Below, piece by piece: positions 1-9,035 of a stretch of DNA of 64,000 nt. The stretch lies in NCBI RefSeq assembly GCF_902706285.1, contig NZ_CACSKD010000017.1:53734-117733 (forward strand), read 5' to 3'. This DNA is from Rhizobium sp. 18055. Lineage in GTDB: Bacteria > Pseudomonadota > Alphaproteobacteria > Rhizobiales > Rhizobiaceae. The notes beneath the pieces were generated by a model. The model had not been told where the DNA came from. It ran no database searches and saw only the letters and a list, made by a program, of their open reading frames with translations. The position numbers were made by a program, and so were the translations under genes. Each line of letters opens with the position of its first letter. Positions within the stretch are counted from its first letter, which is position 1.

Positions 1-11
1 GGGCCATTTAT

Positions 12-893
12 ATGACCAGCATTCTTACGAACAACTCCGCGATGGCTGCGCTCCAGACGCTGCGTAGCGTCAACAACAACCTTTCGGACACGCAGAACGC
101 TGTGTCGTCAGGTCTGCGCGTTGACAAGGCATCTGACAACGCTGCCTACTGGGCAATCGCCACGACCATGAAGTCGGACAACAGTGCCCTTTCGGCCGTT
201 TCTGACGCCCTGGGCGTTGGTGCAGCCAAGGTTGACACGGCTTACACCGCCGTCGAAAGCTCGATCGACGTTGTGACCGAGATCAAGGCAAAGCTCGTTG
301 CCGCCACCGAAGACGGCGTCGACAAGGACAAGATCCAGGACGAAATCAAGCAGCTCCAGACGCAGCTGAGCAGCATTTCGGCTTCGGCTTCGTTCAACGG
401 CGAGAACTGGGTATCCGGTTCTGTCGGCGACACGCAGTCGGTTGTTTCTTCCTTCATCCGCACCGCCGGTGGCGTCAGTGTCAGCACCTCGGGTTACTCG
501 GCAACGGCCGACGACCTGCTGTTTGCGGACGGTTCTGGCATTCTGGACCGTGACGGCGCAGTATCGGGCGCTTCCATGACAGCCTTCTCGATCAGCTCGG
601 CCAGCACCAAGGGCGATATCGACCAGTTCATCACCGACACCGAAACTGCACTGAAGGGCATGACCGCGCTGGGCTCCAAGCTTGGTTCGCTTCAGACCGG
701 CATCGAGCTGCAGACGGACTTCGTGTCCAAGCTCAGCGACTCGATCGACTCCGGCGTAGGCCGTCTGGTCGATGCTGACATGGAAGCAGAATCCAGCAAG
801 CTTTCGGCGCTTCAGACCCAGCAGCAGCTGGCTGTTCAGTCGCTGTCGATCGCCAACTCCTCTTCGCAGGGCATCCTTACACTGTTCCGCTAA
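12..893 (+). CDS. Flagellin, first copy
   Basis: Filament subunit of 293 residues. The N-terminal D0/D1 region (MTSILTNNSAMAALQTLR, then the SSGLRVDKASDNAAYW motif near residues 33-49) and the C-terminal D1/D0 region (SGVGRLVDADMEAESSKL to SQGILTLFR) are typical of rhizobial flagellins. The central part is short, so there is no large variable D2/D3 domain. Only 11 bases lie upstream in the window, so its promoter is not visible. A second, very similar flagellin follows at 1153. Paralogue letters (flaA/B/C/D) differ between species and cannot be assigned without comparison, so no symbol is given. A strong intrinsic terminator follows, so it is probably transcribed on its own. Confidence 0.95.
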   Translation: MTSILTNNSAMAALQTLRSVNNNLSDTQNAVSSGLRVDKASDNAAYWAIATTMKSDNSALSAVSDALGVGAAKVDTAYTAVESSIDVVTEIKAKLVAATEDGVDKDKIQDEIKQLQTQLSSISASASFNGENWVSGSVGDTQSVVSSFIRTAGGVSVSTSGYSATADDLLFADGSGILDRDGAVSGASMTAFSISSASTKGDIDQFITDTETALKGMTALGSKLGSLQTGIELQTDFVSKLSDSIDSGVGRLVDADMEAESSKLSALQTQQQLAVQSLSIANSSSQGILTLFR

Positions 894-957
894 GACCAGA
901 GGCGCCAACCGGCGCCTTGGCAAGGGACATCCGCCGCCGTCGGCGGCCAATCTTGAA

Positions 958-987
958 AACCGCGCTCAACCGAGCGCGGTTTTTTTT
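958..987 (+). terminator. Intrinsic terminator after first flagellin
   Basis: A perfect 10-bp stem (AACCGCGCTC / GAGCGCGGTT) with an AACC loop is followed directly by a run of T. It ends the first flagellin transcript and separates it from the second copy. Confidence 0.9.
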
Positions 988-1152
988 CTGTGCGTTAACC
1001 TTTCGTTAACCCAACTCATGTTTTCTGGCGATCATTAAACGGTATGTTAACCAAGCTTAAAAACTGGTTAGCAGGCATGAAGCTGATGAACCGTTCCCGG
1101 CGGCAGACCGGAATGTCCCTTTTTAAAGTTGCCAGCAAGGGGCGCTCTTTTC

Positions 1153-2061
1153 ATGACAAGTATTTTGACCAATGTCGCGGCGATGTCCGCACTCCAGACT
1201 CTGCGTGGAATCAACGGCAGTCTGGAGACGACGCAGGCCCAGGTCTCGTCCGGCTACCGTGTCGCCGACGCCAAGGACAACGCGGCCTACTGGTCGATCG
1301 CAACGACGATGCGCTCCGACAACCAGGCGCTCTCGGCCGTTTCAGACGCACTTGGTCTCGGCGCCGCAAAGGTCGATACGGCCTATTCGGCAATCGACAA
1401 CGCAATCGATATCGTCAGCGAGATCAAGGCAAAGATCACCGCCGCCACCGAAAACGGTGTCGATAAGGACAAGATCCAGGACGAAATCGAGCAACTCCAG
1501 CAGCAGCTTCTGAGCATCGCGCAGTCTGCGTCTTTCTCTGGCGAGAACTGGGTCGCGGGCAGCGGCACCAAGAGCGTCGTGTCTTCGTTCGTGCGCGGTG
1601 CGAACGGTGAAGTCTCGGTTCAGACAACCGACTATCAGCTGGATGACAGCGCCACCGGCAACGTGCTTTTCGGGATGTCCGCCACGGGCGAAATCGACAC
1701 CGAAACCGGCATCATCGGGACGGATAACGGCGGCTACGGTTCGATCTACAACATGGACATCTCGGCTTTCAGTGTCGATGATCTGAACGCGACCTTGACC
1801 AATGTCGAAGCCGGCCTCGGCGCCCTGACCAAGGCGGGCTCGCAGCTTGGTTCGATCTCGACGCGTATCGACCTCCAGGACGCCTTCGTCTCCGATCTCA
1901 GCGACTCGATCGACTCAGGCGTCGGGCGCCTGGTTGATGCCGATATGGAAGAGGAATCGAGCAAGCTCACCGCCCTGCAAACCCAGCAGCAACTGGCGAT
2001 CCAGTCGCTGTCGATTGCAAATTCGAGCGCTCAGAACATTCTGACACTGTTCCAGAACTAA
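1153..2061 (+). CDS. Flagellin, second copy
   Basis: Filament subunit of 302 residues, closely similar to the first copy at both ends (MTSILTNVAAMSALQTLR at the start, SIANSSAQNILTLFQN at the end) and differing mainly in the middle (about residues 135-205). The ATG at 1153 was chosen over an upstream in-frame start at 1129 because AAGGGG lies about 9 bases before it and the protein then aligns with the first copy. The 259-base gap upstream holds the first gene's terminator and presumably this gene's own promoter. I cannot identify promoter boxes with confidence. Rhizobial filaments are commonly built from several flagellins together. Confidence 0.95.
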   Translation: MTSILTNVAAMSALQTLRGINGSLETTQAQVSSGYRVADAKDNAAYWSIATTMRSDNQALSAVSDALGLGAAKVDTAYSAIDNAIDIVSEIKAKITAATENGVDKDKIQDEIEQLQQQLLSIAQSASFSGENWVAGSGTKSVVSSFVRGANGEVSVQTTDYQLDDSATGNVLFGMSATGEIDTETGIIGTDNGGYGSIYNMDISAFSVDDLNATLTNVEAGLGALTKAGSQLGSISTRIDLQDAFVSDLSDSIDSGVGRLVDADMEEESSKLTALQTQQQLAIQSLSIANSSAQNILTLFQN

Positions 2062-2110
2062 CGCCGCAGGCAACTGGAGCGCCGTGTCGCGCCTTATGCG
2101 GGGCTTACCG

Positions 2111-2147
2111 AAAGCCGTATCTCCGGATGCGGCTTTCTCTTTGTTTT
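2111..2147 (+). terminator. Probable terminator after second flagellin
   Basis: AAAGCCGTATC and GGATGCGGCTTT form a stem with one mismatch and a short loop, followed by a T-rich stretch (CTCTTTGTTTT). It lies 50 bases after the second flagellin stop. The rest of the 285-base gap to the third flagellin shows no further gene. Confidence 0.65.
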
Positions 2148-2346
2148 GAAACGGGAATCAAGATTGCGCGAGGCTTGCGCGGGCAGTTTTGTGGCACTTG
2201 CGCAACCCTTGGGCGTTGGTTACCTTCTCTTAAGAATTGATTTGTTCTAGCGACAAGTCGACTGGGAAATCCAGTCGAGGGCATGAGGCCACCTCAGTCG
2301 CTGCCGGCGGTCCGGTTTATCCTTTCCTCCACCTCAGAGCCCGAAA

Positions 2347-3312
2347 ATGACCACCAGAATCACGAGTTCCGCCCAGGTAAATGCCCTTGCTGCATTGCGC
2401 ATCATCAACAAGGACGTCGCGACAACTCAACAGCAGGTTTCGTCAGGTTATCGCGTGGAAACCGCTGCGGACGACGCAACCTACTGGTCCTTTGCGAGCG
2501 TGCTGCGGTCAGACAGCAGCTCGATGACCAATATCCATGACGCTTTGGGCGTCGGCGCATCGAAGGTCGATACGGCCTACACGGCCATGGACAACATCAT
2601 CGATCAACTGGGTCAGGTCCGTGCGACGCTGGTCAGCGCCACAGAAGATGGCGTCGATAAGGACAAGCTCAACACGACCCTGAGCCAGTTGAAGCAGCAG
2701 ATGCAGACCACGGTTCAGTCCACGAGCATCGCCGGTGAAAACTGGTTGCTCAATCAGGAGCCGACCTTGCCGACCAATCGCTCCGTCATCGGCGGTTTCA
2801 CCCGCGGAACGGGTGGCGAGTATCAGGCGCAGACCATCACATTCCCGGCGTCGCAGACTGTGATGATCGATACGAATGATGCGAGCCGTGGCCTGCTCAC
2901 GCAGACAGTCGATGCCAGCACCTTGAACTCGACCGGATCATCGACGCCGCGCAACTACTACCTGCTCGACGCCGGCTCACTCTCCGGCTCGGCCGGCGAT
3001 GAAGTCAAGCTCGACAGCGACACAACGCCGGAGCAGGTGGCGGACATGATCAGCGTCGTCGACAGTCTCCTCTCGACACTGACGGCCGCCGCCGCCGGTT
3101 TCGGTACGATGAGCGCCCGCATCAACGACCGCATCGACTACACCGCTAACATGTCGGATCTGATTGACAAGGGCGTCGGCGCATTGGTCGATACTGACAT
3201 GGACGAGGCATCGGTACGCCAGACGGCGTTGCAGACACAGCAGCAGATGGGCGTCCAGGCGATTTCCATTCTCAACACCGCCGCAAGCAAAGTGCTGATC
3301 CTGTTGCAGTGA
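2347..3312 (+). CDS. Flagellin, third divergent copy
   Basis: A 321-residue flagellin with the usual terminal domains (SSGYRVETAADDATYW near residues 33-48; GVGALVDTDMDEASVRQ near the end) but clearly diverged from the two upstream copies. It starts MTTRITSSAQVNALAALR, ends ILNTAASKVLILLQ, and has a different, longer middle. It stands next to the FliH-like/motB operon. In S. meliloti and Agrobacterium a divergent flagellin occupies the equivalent place before motB, so it may be a minor filament subunit. That role is inferred. Confidence 0.92.
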   Translation: MTTRITSSAQVNALAALRIINKDVATTQQQVSSGYRVETAADDATYWSFASVLRSDSSSMTNIHDALGVGASKVDTAYTAMDNIIDQLGQVRATLVSATEDGVDKDKLNTTLSQLKQQMQTTVQSTSIAGENWLLNQEPTLPTNRSVIGGFTRGTGGEYQAQTITFPASQTVMIDTNDASRGLLTQTVDASTLNSTGSSTPRNYYLLDAGSLSGSAGDEVKLDSDTTPEQVADMISVVDSLLSTLTAAAAGFGTMSARINDRIDYTANMSDLIDKGVGALVDTDMDEASVRQTALQTQQQMGVQAISILNTAASKVLILLQ

Positions 3313-3331
3313 TCGACCAAGCCGCGATCGA

Positions 3332-3349
3332 GCGCCGCTTTGCCGGCGC
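3332..3349 (+). terminator. Weak hairpin after third flagellin
   Basis: A 6-bp GC stem (GCGCCG / CGGCGC) lies 20 bases after the flagellin stop and is followed by CCTTCATTTTC, a poor T tract. It could be a weak terminator; function is uncertain. Confidence 0.35.
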
Positions 3350-3484
3350 CCTTCATTTTCGCACAAGTTTGGCCCCCTACGGTCGAAGCAGGCAGGCGCA
3401 GTCGCGAACCGTGCCGGATGAATTGTTTGTTGCAATGATGAGGCGCGGCATGTCGCATGCTTCTGCAGATACAAGGTGGTTTGA

Positions 3485-4117
3485 GTGAGTGCACTGCTGT
3501 CTCGTCTGAAAGACTTCGGCGAGCCTGTCGTCGTTCCACCACCTGTTGTCGAGAGCGTCTTTTCGGAGGACTTTGGCGGCTTCGACGATATCGCGCCGGA
3601 GCCGGTCGTCGATGTGGAAGCCGAACGCCGGGACGCCAACGCGCAAGGCGAGGCCAAGGCAACGGCCGAGCTGACGGAGAAATACGAGCAGGAAGCGGAA
3701 ACCGTTGCCCTGGTCCATCAGCGCGAGATCGAGGAACTTCGCAATCGCTACGAGACCGAGATCGCCGAACTGGTTGCCGCACGTATCAACGCCATATCAG
3801 CCGAAGTGGCCGATATGGTCAGCGCCACCGTGGCGCGGGCGCTGGCACCTGTCTTGACGGATATGTTGGCGCAAAAGGCTGCAGTCGATCTGGCGGCAGC
3901 TCTGCGCGAAGCAATTCTGGAGGGCGAGGCAGGCACCGTCATCGTCAAGGGGCCGACAGCGCTTTTCGAAACGCTGAAAAGCGAGCTTGGCGGGCAGGCC
4001 GGCCTTTTGCGGCACCAGGAAACCGATGACATCGATCTGTCCGTCGAGTTCGGCGACGCGGTCCTCGTAACCCGCATGTCAGCCTGGGCTGCGAGCGTGA
4101 AGAAAGTTCTGGAATGA
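3485..4117 (+). CDS. FliH-like export-ATPase regulator (candidate)
   Basis: A 210-residue soluble protein starting at GTG 3485, with AAGGTGG about 6 bases upstream. Its stop overlaps the motB start (ATGA), so the two are translationally coupled. It has a FliH-like layout: a proline/acid-rich N-terminus (residues 1-50), a long Ala/Glu-rich coiled coil (about 55-125), and a C-terminal alpha/beta part in which GTVIVKGPTALFETLK and the DDIDLSVEFGDAVLVTR strand resemble the FliH/HrpE C-terminus. FliH binds and holds the export ATPase FliI. No fliH is otherwise recognisable in this window. The assignment rests on layout and position, not on a clear motif, so a general flagellar hypothetical remains possible. 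Confidence 0.55.
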   Translation: MSALLSRLKDFGEPVVVPPPVVESVFSEDFGGFDDIAPEPVVDVEAERRDANAQGEAKATAELTEKYEQEAETVALVHQREIEELRNRYETEIAELVAARINAISAEVADMVSATVARALAPVLTDMLAQKAAVDLAAALREAILEGEAGTVIVKGPTALFETLKSELGGQAGLLRHQETDDIDLSVEFGDAVLVTRMSAWAASVKKVLE

Positions 4118-5376
4118 GTGACAGCGAAAATCATCACCACGGCAAGAACGAAGTCATCATCGTCAAGCGACACGGTGGTGGTGATCACGACGGTGCGCAT
4201 GGTGGCGCCTGGAAGATTGCCTATGCCGACTTCATGACGGCATTGATGGCGTTCTTCCTTGTCATGTGGCTGGTCAATGCCTCCAACGAGGAAACCAAGG
4301 CCTCCGTTGCCACCTATTTCAATCCGATCAAGCTGTCCGATGAAAAGCCGACCGAAAAGGGGCTGAAAAAGCCCGTCGATCAGGCGGAGGGCGAAGAGAA
4401 GGCGGAGAAGTCGAAGGAAAAGGAAGACAATCCAAACGAGGGCGCATCTGCGGCCAGCGGCGAGGATGAAACGTCGACTTCAGGCGACCAGAAGAACTAT
4501 TCCGAGGCTGATTTCTTCGAGAACCCGTATTCGGTCCTCGCCGAGATCGCCCAGGAAGTTGGCCAGCAGGCCAATGTCAGCGCCAAGGGCGAGGGCGGTG
4601 CAGCTGATTCCGGTCCTGCGACGGGCGCCGATGGCGGCGAGGCCTATCGCGATCCTTTCGATCCCGATTTCTGGACCAAGCAGGTCGAGGTGTCGCGCGC
4701 AGACAAGACGCAACCGGACGATCCCGCGAAGCAGACCATCGAGCTAGCCAACGCCGCAGAGCAGGTGAAGCAGGATAAGGCCGACGCCAAGCTGCAGCAA
4801 GACGCCGCTGACAAGGCCGCGGATAAGGCCAAAGACAAGACAAGCGACAAGACCGCCGATAAGGATGGTATTGCGCCTGAGACCAAGACGGAAGCCGAAA
4901 AGGCAGTCGAGCAACAGCAGGAGGCGAAAGACCTCCAGCAGCAGATCGCCAAGCAGATCGGCGGCGTGGCCGGTAAGCTTGCCGAGGGCCTGACCGTGAC
5001 GCCGGCCGAAGGTGGTCTGCTGGTCAGCATCTCCGATCAGGGCGATGATTCGATGTTCAACGTCGGATCCGCTGTTCCGCGCAAGGAAATGGTCATGGCC
5101 ATGCAGAAGATCGGCGAAGTGCTGAAGTCAAAGGGCGGCGTCGTTGCGATACGCGGCCATACCGATGGCCGCCAGTACAAGGGCGAAAACGAGAACTGGC
5201 GTCTTTCCATGGATCGCGCTCAGGCTGCCTATTACATGATGATGCGCGGTGGGCTCGACGAGAAGCGCATCTCGCAGGTCTCCGGCTTTGCCGACCGCAA
5301 GCTCAAGGATGCAGCCGACCCGTTCAATGCGTCGAACCGACGTATCGAAATCCTCGTTCAGGCGGATCAGGGGTAA
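4114..5376 (+). CDS. motB: Flagellar motor stator protein MotB
   Basis: Stator subunit of 420 residues that anchors the proton-driven motor to peptidoglycan. After a His/Gly-rich cytoplasmic start comes one membrane segment (about residues 34-58) carrying the proton-binding aspartate D39 in KIAYADFMTALMAFF. A long charged linker rich in Asp, Lys, Glu and Ala (about 75-285, with repeated DKAADK-type units) leads to an OmpA-like peptidoglycan-binding domain (about 300-418; IRGHTDGRQYKG and SNRRIEILV). It is longer than enteric MotB (about 308) because of the linker, as in other rhizobia. It overlaps the FliH-like gene by 4 bases and is followed 3 bases later by motC. The partner motA lies outside the window. 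Confidence 0.97.
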   Translation: MSDSENHHHGKNEVIIVKRHGGGDHDGAHGGAWKIAYADFMTALMAFFLVMWLVNASNEETKASVATYFNPIKLSDEKPTEKGLKKPVDQAEGEEKAEKSKEKEDNPNEGASAASGEDETSTSGDQKNYSEADFFENPYSVLAEIAQEVGQQANVSAKGEGGAADSGPATGADGGEAYRDPFDPDFWTKQVEVSRADKTQPDDPAKQTIELANAAEQVKQDKADAKLQQDAADKAADKAKDKTSDKTADKDGIAPETKTEAEKAVEQQQEAKDLQQQIAKQIGGVAGKLAEGLTVTPAEGGLLVSISDQGDDSMFNVGSAVPRKEMVMAMQKIGEVLKSKGGVVAIRGHTDGRQYKGENENWRLSMDRAQAAYYMMMRGGLDEKRISQVSGFADRKLKDAADPFNASNRRIEILVQADQG

Positions 5377-5379
5377 TCG

Positions 5380-6822
5380 ATGGCGCGCAGGCAGCATCGG
5401 CATATTCTGCCTCTCGTTTTGAGCCTCGCGCTGCTGGCTCCGGCTGCCTCGCGCGCCGAAGAGGCAGCCCACGCGCCGGCACCTGCGGCAGAAGCGCCCG
5501 ATGCCGAGGCCCACGCCGGTGCCCATGCGCCAGCGCCTGCTCCTGCAACAACGCACACCGAGGCGGCAGCTCCGGTTGCTGTGCCGCCGGAAGATCCTGC
5601 CGACACCGCGCCCTATAAAATGTTGCGGTCGCTCCAGTTCATCCAGGATTCTGTGGTGCTGGGAGACCATTCCGCCACCGAGATGCAGCGCTTCATGCTG
5701 GGCACGATCGACACGCGCTTGCGCGTCGTTGATCCTGCCGTGTTCGATGACGACCGCAATGTCGATGCCGCGCTCATCTACGCGATGAGCGGTGGCAATC
5801 CCCAGACCCTCGAATTTCTGGTTGCGCGCGACGTCAATGGCTACTTCGACAACCGTGTCACGGACATTCTGCGCAAGTATCTGAGCGGCAAGGGTCTGCT
5901 CGTCGCCAAGACGCTGGTGGAGACCGCCGAAGAATATAAGGACAAGAAGATCGGACCCTATCTTGCGCTGGTCGGCGGCAACGTCACCATCGCCAAGAGC
6001 CCGGAGGATGCGCTGAAGCTCTACGATCTGGCCCGGTTGAACGCACCCGGGACGATCATCGAGGAGGCGGCCCTGCGCCGCTCGGTGGCCATCTGCGTCG
6101 ACAAGGGCATGATCGACAAGGGCCTCGACTATTCGCAGCGCTATATCCGTCGCTTCCTGCATTCGCCCTACGCCAGCCAATTCGCCGATCTCTTCGTGAA
6201 ACTGGTCGTCGAGCATGACCATGATGTGAAGCCGGATGATGTGATCGCGATCCTGTCCTTCATGGATGAGCCGCGCCAGCGTGAAATCTACCTGCGGATA
6301 GCGCGCGCTGCGGCAATATCGGGTAAGGGCGACCTTGCGCGCATGGCCGCGGCCCGTGCCCAGTCGCTCTCGGGCGACGCCAAGAACGCGTTCGGTGCGC
6401 TTGCCGACTTCTATGGTGGGATGGCGGCCATTCCGACCGACAAGATCGACACCGCCGCCCGCGACATTTCCACCATCTCGGACAAGGAGTTGTCGCCGCG
6501 CGACCAGGTGCTGCGCGCCGCTGCGCGCTCGGTGGCAGAGCAGGTGCTTCGACAACCTGACCCTGCAAGCCTGACGCAAGGCTCTGCTCATACACCTGAA
6601 GGTCAGGAAATCAGTTCTGAACAGCCTGCCGCAGGGGGAGCGGCGGAGGAGGGGGCAGCGCCCGGTGCTGCACCGGGGCCTGTTGTCGGAGAGACCGCAT
6701 CTGCGCCGCAATCCAATGGAGCAGGGCAACAAAATTCCGACCCTGCATTTAGCTCATTTGTGACGTCAAGCCGCTCTCAGTTGGATGAGATCGACGGCCT
6801 TTTGAACAAAGAAAGCAATTGA
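5380..6822 (+). CDS. motC: Periplasmic motility protein MotC
   Basis: A 480-residue exported protein with an N-terminal signal peptide (about residues 1-24, ending near AASRA), a low-complexity Ala/Pro/His/Glu region (about 25-75), then a helical domain, and a Ser/Glu/Gly-rich tail (after about residue 400). MotC is a rhizobial motor protein; from work in S. meliloti it is known to act in the periplasm and interact with MotB. The gene sits between motB and fliK with gaps of 3 and 1 bases, so the three are one operon. The assignment rests on position and on a fit to that family. Confidence 0.9.
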   Translation: MARRQHRHILPLVLSLALLAPAASRAEEAAHAPAPAAEAPDAEAHAGAHAPAPAPATTHTEAAAPVAVPPEDPADTAPYKMLRSLQFIQDSVVLGDHSATEMQRFMLGTIDTRLRVVDPAVFDDDRNVDAALIYAMSGGNPQTLEFLVARDVNGYFDNRVTDILRKYLSGKGLLVAKTLVETAEEYKDKKIGPYLALVGGNVTIAKSPEDALKLYDLARLNAPGTIIEEAALRRSVAICVDKGMIDKGLDYSQRYIRRFLHSPYASQFADLFVKLVVEHDHDVKPDDVIAILSFMDEPRQREIYLRIARAAAISGKGDLARMAAARAQSLSGDAKNAFGALADFYGGMAAIPTDKIDTAARDISTISDKELSPRDQVLRAAARSVAEQVLRQPDPASLTQGSAHTPEGQEISSEQPAAGGAAEEGAAPGAAPGPVVGETASAPQSNGAGQQNSDPAFSSFVTSSRSQLDEIDGLLNKESN

Positions 6823-6823
6823 T

Positions 6824-8248
6824 ATGATGGACATCAGCGTTTCGACGGGAGCTTCTCCTGCTGAAGCTGCCTCGGGTGCAAAGTCTGGCCGTCCGGCCGG
6901 CAAGGGTGGCGATTCAGATGGCGGCGGCTTCTCGGACGTTCTGAACAAGGCCGGCAGCGGCTCCGACCGGCAGCAGGCGTCAGGCGGCGACGCTCAGCAG
7001 ACGTCTGCCACCGACGGCAGCGGCGAAAGCGCCGTCGTCGGCGAGGCGCCCCAGCGATCAAATCCGAAAGCGGTCATAGACGTCAGCGACAAGTCTCTGC
7101 TGGCGCAGGCCGAAGCGGACGCCAAGGCGCTCAACGCCGACAAGAACGGCCAGAAGCCGGTGAAGATCGACGTCAAGGCCACCGGCAGCAAGACGGACGA
7201 CAAAGCGCCTGTTGACGATGCCAGCCCGTTGCTCGACGAACTGGACGCCCACGCCACAAAGACTGATAAGCCAGCCAAGACCGACAAGGCGGATGCAAAG
7301 CCTGCTGTCGGCGATGATAGCGCTGTGTCCGATGTCCTGAGCCTGCTCGGGCAATTGCCGGTGGACGGCGCTTCCGTCGCGGCTGCCGCAGCACTCGGCG
7401 GTCAGAAGGCCGTCGATGCGGTGCCTGTCGATCCCAAGGACAAGTCATCTGCCAAGGCCAAGTCCAAGGACCCGGTCGCAGACGTTGCCAGTGCGCTTGC
7501 CGCGACGAGGACGTCCGAAACGGATGCCGAAGTGCCAGGCATGCCGACGACAGATACAAACGAAGGCCAGACATTCAGGTTGAGCCGCGCGGATAGCCGC
7601 AGCGTCTCGATGGAAATGCACCTTGGCATCGACAAGGACGCCGACAGCGGCGGCCAGTCGAACATCGAGACTGTGACCGTTCTCGACTCCAGGCGTTACA
7701 TCGGCCTTGCGACGAATACCAACTCGGCAAGCGTCACAGCCGCGATCGCCGGCGATTCGGAATGGGCGCATGCCATGCAGGCAAGCTCGTCGCTGTCGAA
7801 CGCGGCAGAGCTGAGCAGCACCGGCAAGGTTGTCAACACGCTGAAGATCCAGATGAACCCGATCGAGCTTGGCCTCGTCACAGCCACGCTGCGGCTCCAG
7901 GGCGATGCCTTGAGCGTCGATCTGAAGGTTGAGACGGCGGCGGCCTTCCGGCAGCTCAAGGAAGACCACAACAAGATGCTGGAGTCGCTGCGCAGCCAGG
8001 GCTATGCCGTGGACAGCGTGACGGTCAGCATGGCGCCGACGACAAGCTCGGACGCCGGCAGCCAATCCGGCGCCCAGAGCGACTCCAGGCAGAGCTTCGC
8101 GCAAAGCCAGGGCGGCGAGGCGCGGGAGCGTCAAAATCAATCAGGTCAGCGCAGTGCCGGAGGCTTCGATGTTACGGGTGAGAGCGACGTTTCGAGCGCT
8201 TCTTCTGGCGCCTCTGGCAGCAGCGGCAATGGTGACGTTTACCTCTGA
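6824..8248 (+). CDS. fliK: Hook-length control protein FliK (MotD)
   Basis: A 474-residue protein, first called MotD in rhizobia and later recognised as FliK, which measures hook length and switches export specificity. The first 260 residues are low-complexity (Asp, Lys, Ala, Ser), as usual for the FliK ruler region. The C-terminal hook-control domain lies at about residues 325-410 (LKIQMNPIELGLVTATLRL, then SLRSQGYAVDSVTVSM). A Ser/Gly/Gln tail follows. The start ATG lies 1 base after motC, with a second ATG immediately next to it. Its last 80 bases overlap the next gene out of frame. Confidence 0.93.
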   Translation: MMDISVSTGASPAEAASGAKSGRPAGKGGDSDGGGFSDVLNKAGSGSDRQQASGGDAQQTSATDGSGESAVVGEAPQRSNPKAVIDVSDKSLLAQAEADAKALNADKNGQKPVKIDVKATGSKTDDKAPVDDASPLLDELDAHATKTDKPAKTDKADAKPAVGDDSAVSDVLSLLGQLPVDGASVAAAAALGGQKAVDAVPVDPKDKSSAKAKSKDPVADVASALAATRTSETDAEVPGMPTTDTNEGQTFRLSRADSRSVSMEMHLGIDKDADSGGQSNIETVTVLDSRRYIGLATNTNSASVTAAIAGDSEWAHAMQASSSLSNAAELSSTGKVVNTLKIQMNPIELGLVTATLRLQGDALSVDLKVETAAAFRQLKEDHNKMLESLRSQGYAVDSVTVSMAPTTSSDAGSQSGAQSDSRQSFAQSQGGEARERQNQSGQRSAGGFDVTGESDVSSASSGASGSSGNGDVYL

Positions 8249-8753
8249 CGCATTCGCGTCGGACGGCGCCTGCGAGCAGGAAATCCAGTCGGCCGCACTG
8301 AAGTATGGAATCCCGGAAGGGATACTCTACTCGGTCGGCCTGACGGAGACCGGCCGCAAGGGCTCGCTCTATCCCTATGCCTTGAACATCGAGGGCAAAC
8401 CCTTCTTCCCGCCTTCGGAGCGCGATGCGCTGAAGCAGTTCGATGCGGCGCACAGATCGGGCGCAAAGCTCATCGATATCGGCTGCATGCAGATCAACCA
8501 ATACTACCATGGTGAGAATTTTCGGTCGCTGGAAGAGATGTTCGACCCGCGTTCCAACGTCGAATACGCGGCGAAATTTCTGAGAAATCTGCATGACCGG
8601 CATGAGACATGGACCATGGCGGTGGCTCGATATCATGCCGGACCCAACAATGACCCGGCGCAGAAGCAGTATGTCTGCCGCGTCATCGCCAATCTGGTCG
8701 CCACCGGCTACGGCAAGTGGACTCCCAATGCGAGCAATTTCTGCCGCGGTTAA
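8169..8753 (+). CDS. Lytic transglycosylase, SLT type
   Basis: A 194-residue exported protein with a signal peptide at about residues 1-31 and an SLT lysozyme-like domain. The catalytic glutamate is probably the E in GLTETG, and the family signatures LIDIGCMQINQYYHG and VARYHAGPNN are present. It is the equivalent of orf38 in the S. meliloti cluster and probably opens the peptidoglycan for rod or motor assembly. ATG 8169 was chosen because GGAGG lies 6 bases upstream; a GTG at 8154 is possible. The first 80 bases lie inside the fliK 3' end. Because the FlgJ-like protein at 18709 lacks a muramidase domain, this enzyme may supply that activity. Confidence 0.88.
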   Translation: MLRVRATFRALLLAPLAAAAMVTFTSDAFASDGACEQEIQSAALKYGIPEGILYSVGLTETGRKGSLYPYALNIEGKPFFPPSERDALKQFDAAHRSGAKLIDIGCMQINQYYHGENFRSLEEMFDPRSNVEYAAKFLRNLHDRHETWTMAVARYHAGPNNDPAQKQYVCRVIANLVATGYGKWTPNASNFCRG

Positions 8754-8792
8754 CTCGCCCAAAGATAGCAAAAATAGAACAAACCATAAATG

Positions 8793-8827
8793 TGTCATAA
8801 TGTGGCAGGAATCTGTCCCAATGTGGC
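8793..8827 (+). promoter_or_regulatory. Phased direct repeat upstream of rem
   Basis: TGTCATAATGTGGC (8793-8806) is repeated as TGTCCCAATGTGGC (8814-8827), 12 of 14 bases identical, with a 21-base period. Two helical turns would place two regulator subunits on the same DNA face. It lies about 210 bases upstream of rem in a 282-base gap with no gene. In S. meliloti rem transcription depends on VisN/VisR, so this is a candidate activator site; that link is inferred. Confidence 0.35.
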
Positions 8828-9035
8828 CGCGCAAGTCAAAATTTAGGAAGTGTTAACTTTTCCACGAAATATTTGTGTGCATAACGGCGGATACCCACTA
8901 AATGTAGACCAAATCGGGACCCAAAGGTTAAGCAACTATTAATTCCCGCCTGTGAGTTCCTACACCTTGTCCCAGAATCGTGCGATTCGTACCCATAGGT
9001 CATCGATGTGCCACAACTGATTCGGAGGCGGACGA

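Noticed and set aside
108..950. 280-codon open frame on the - strand over the first flagellin
   Set aside because: Shadow frame of a clear flagellin gene in high-GC DNA; its product is Arg/Gly-rich and like no protein family.
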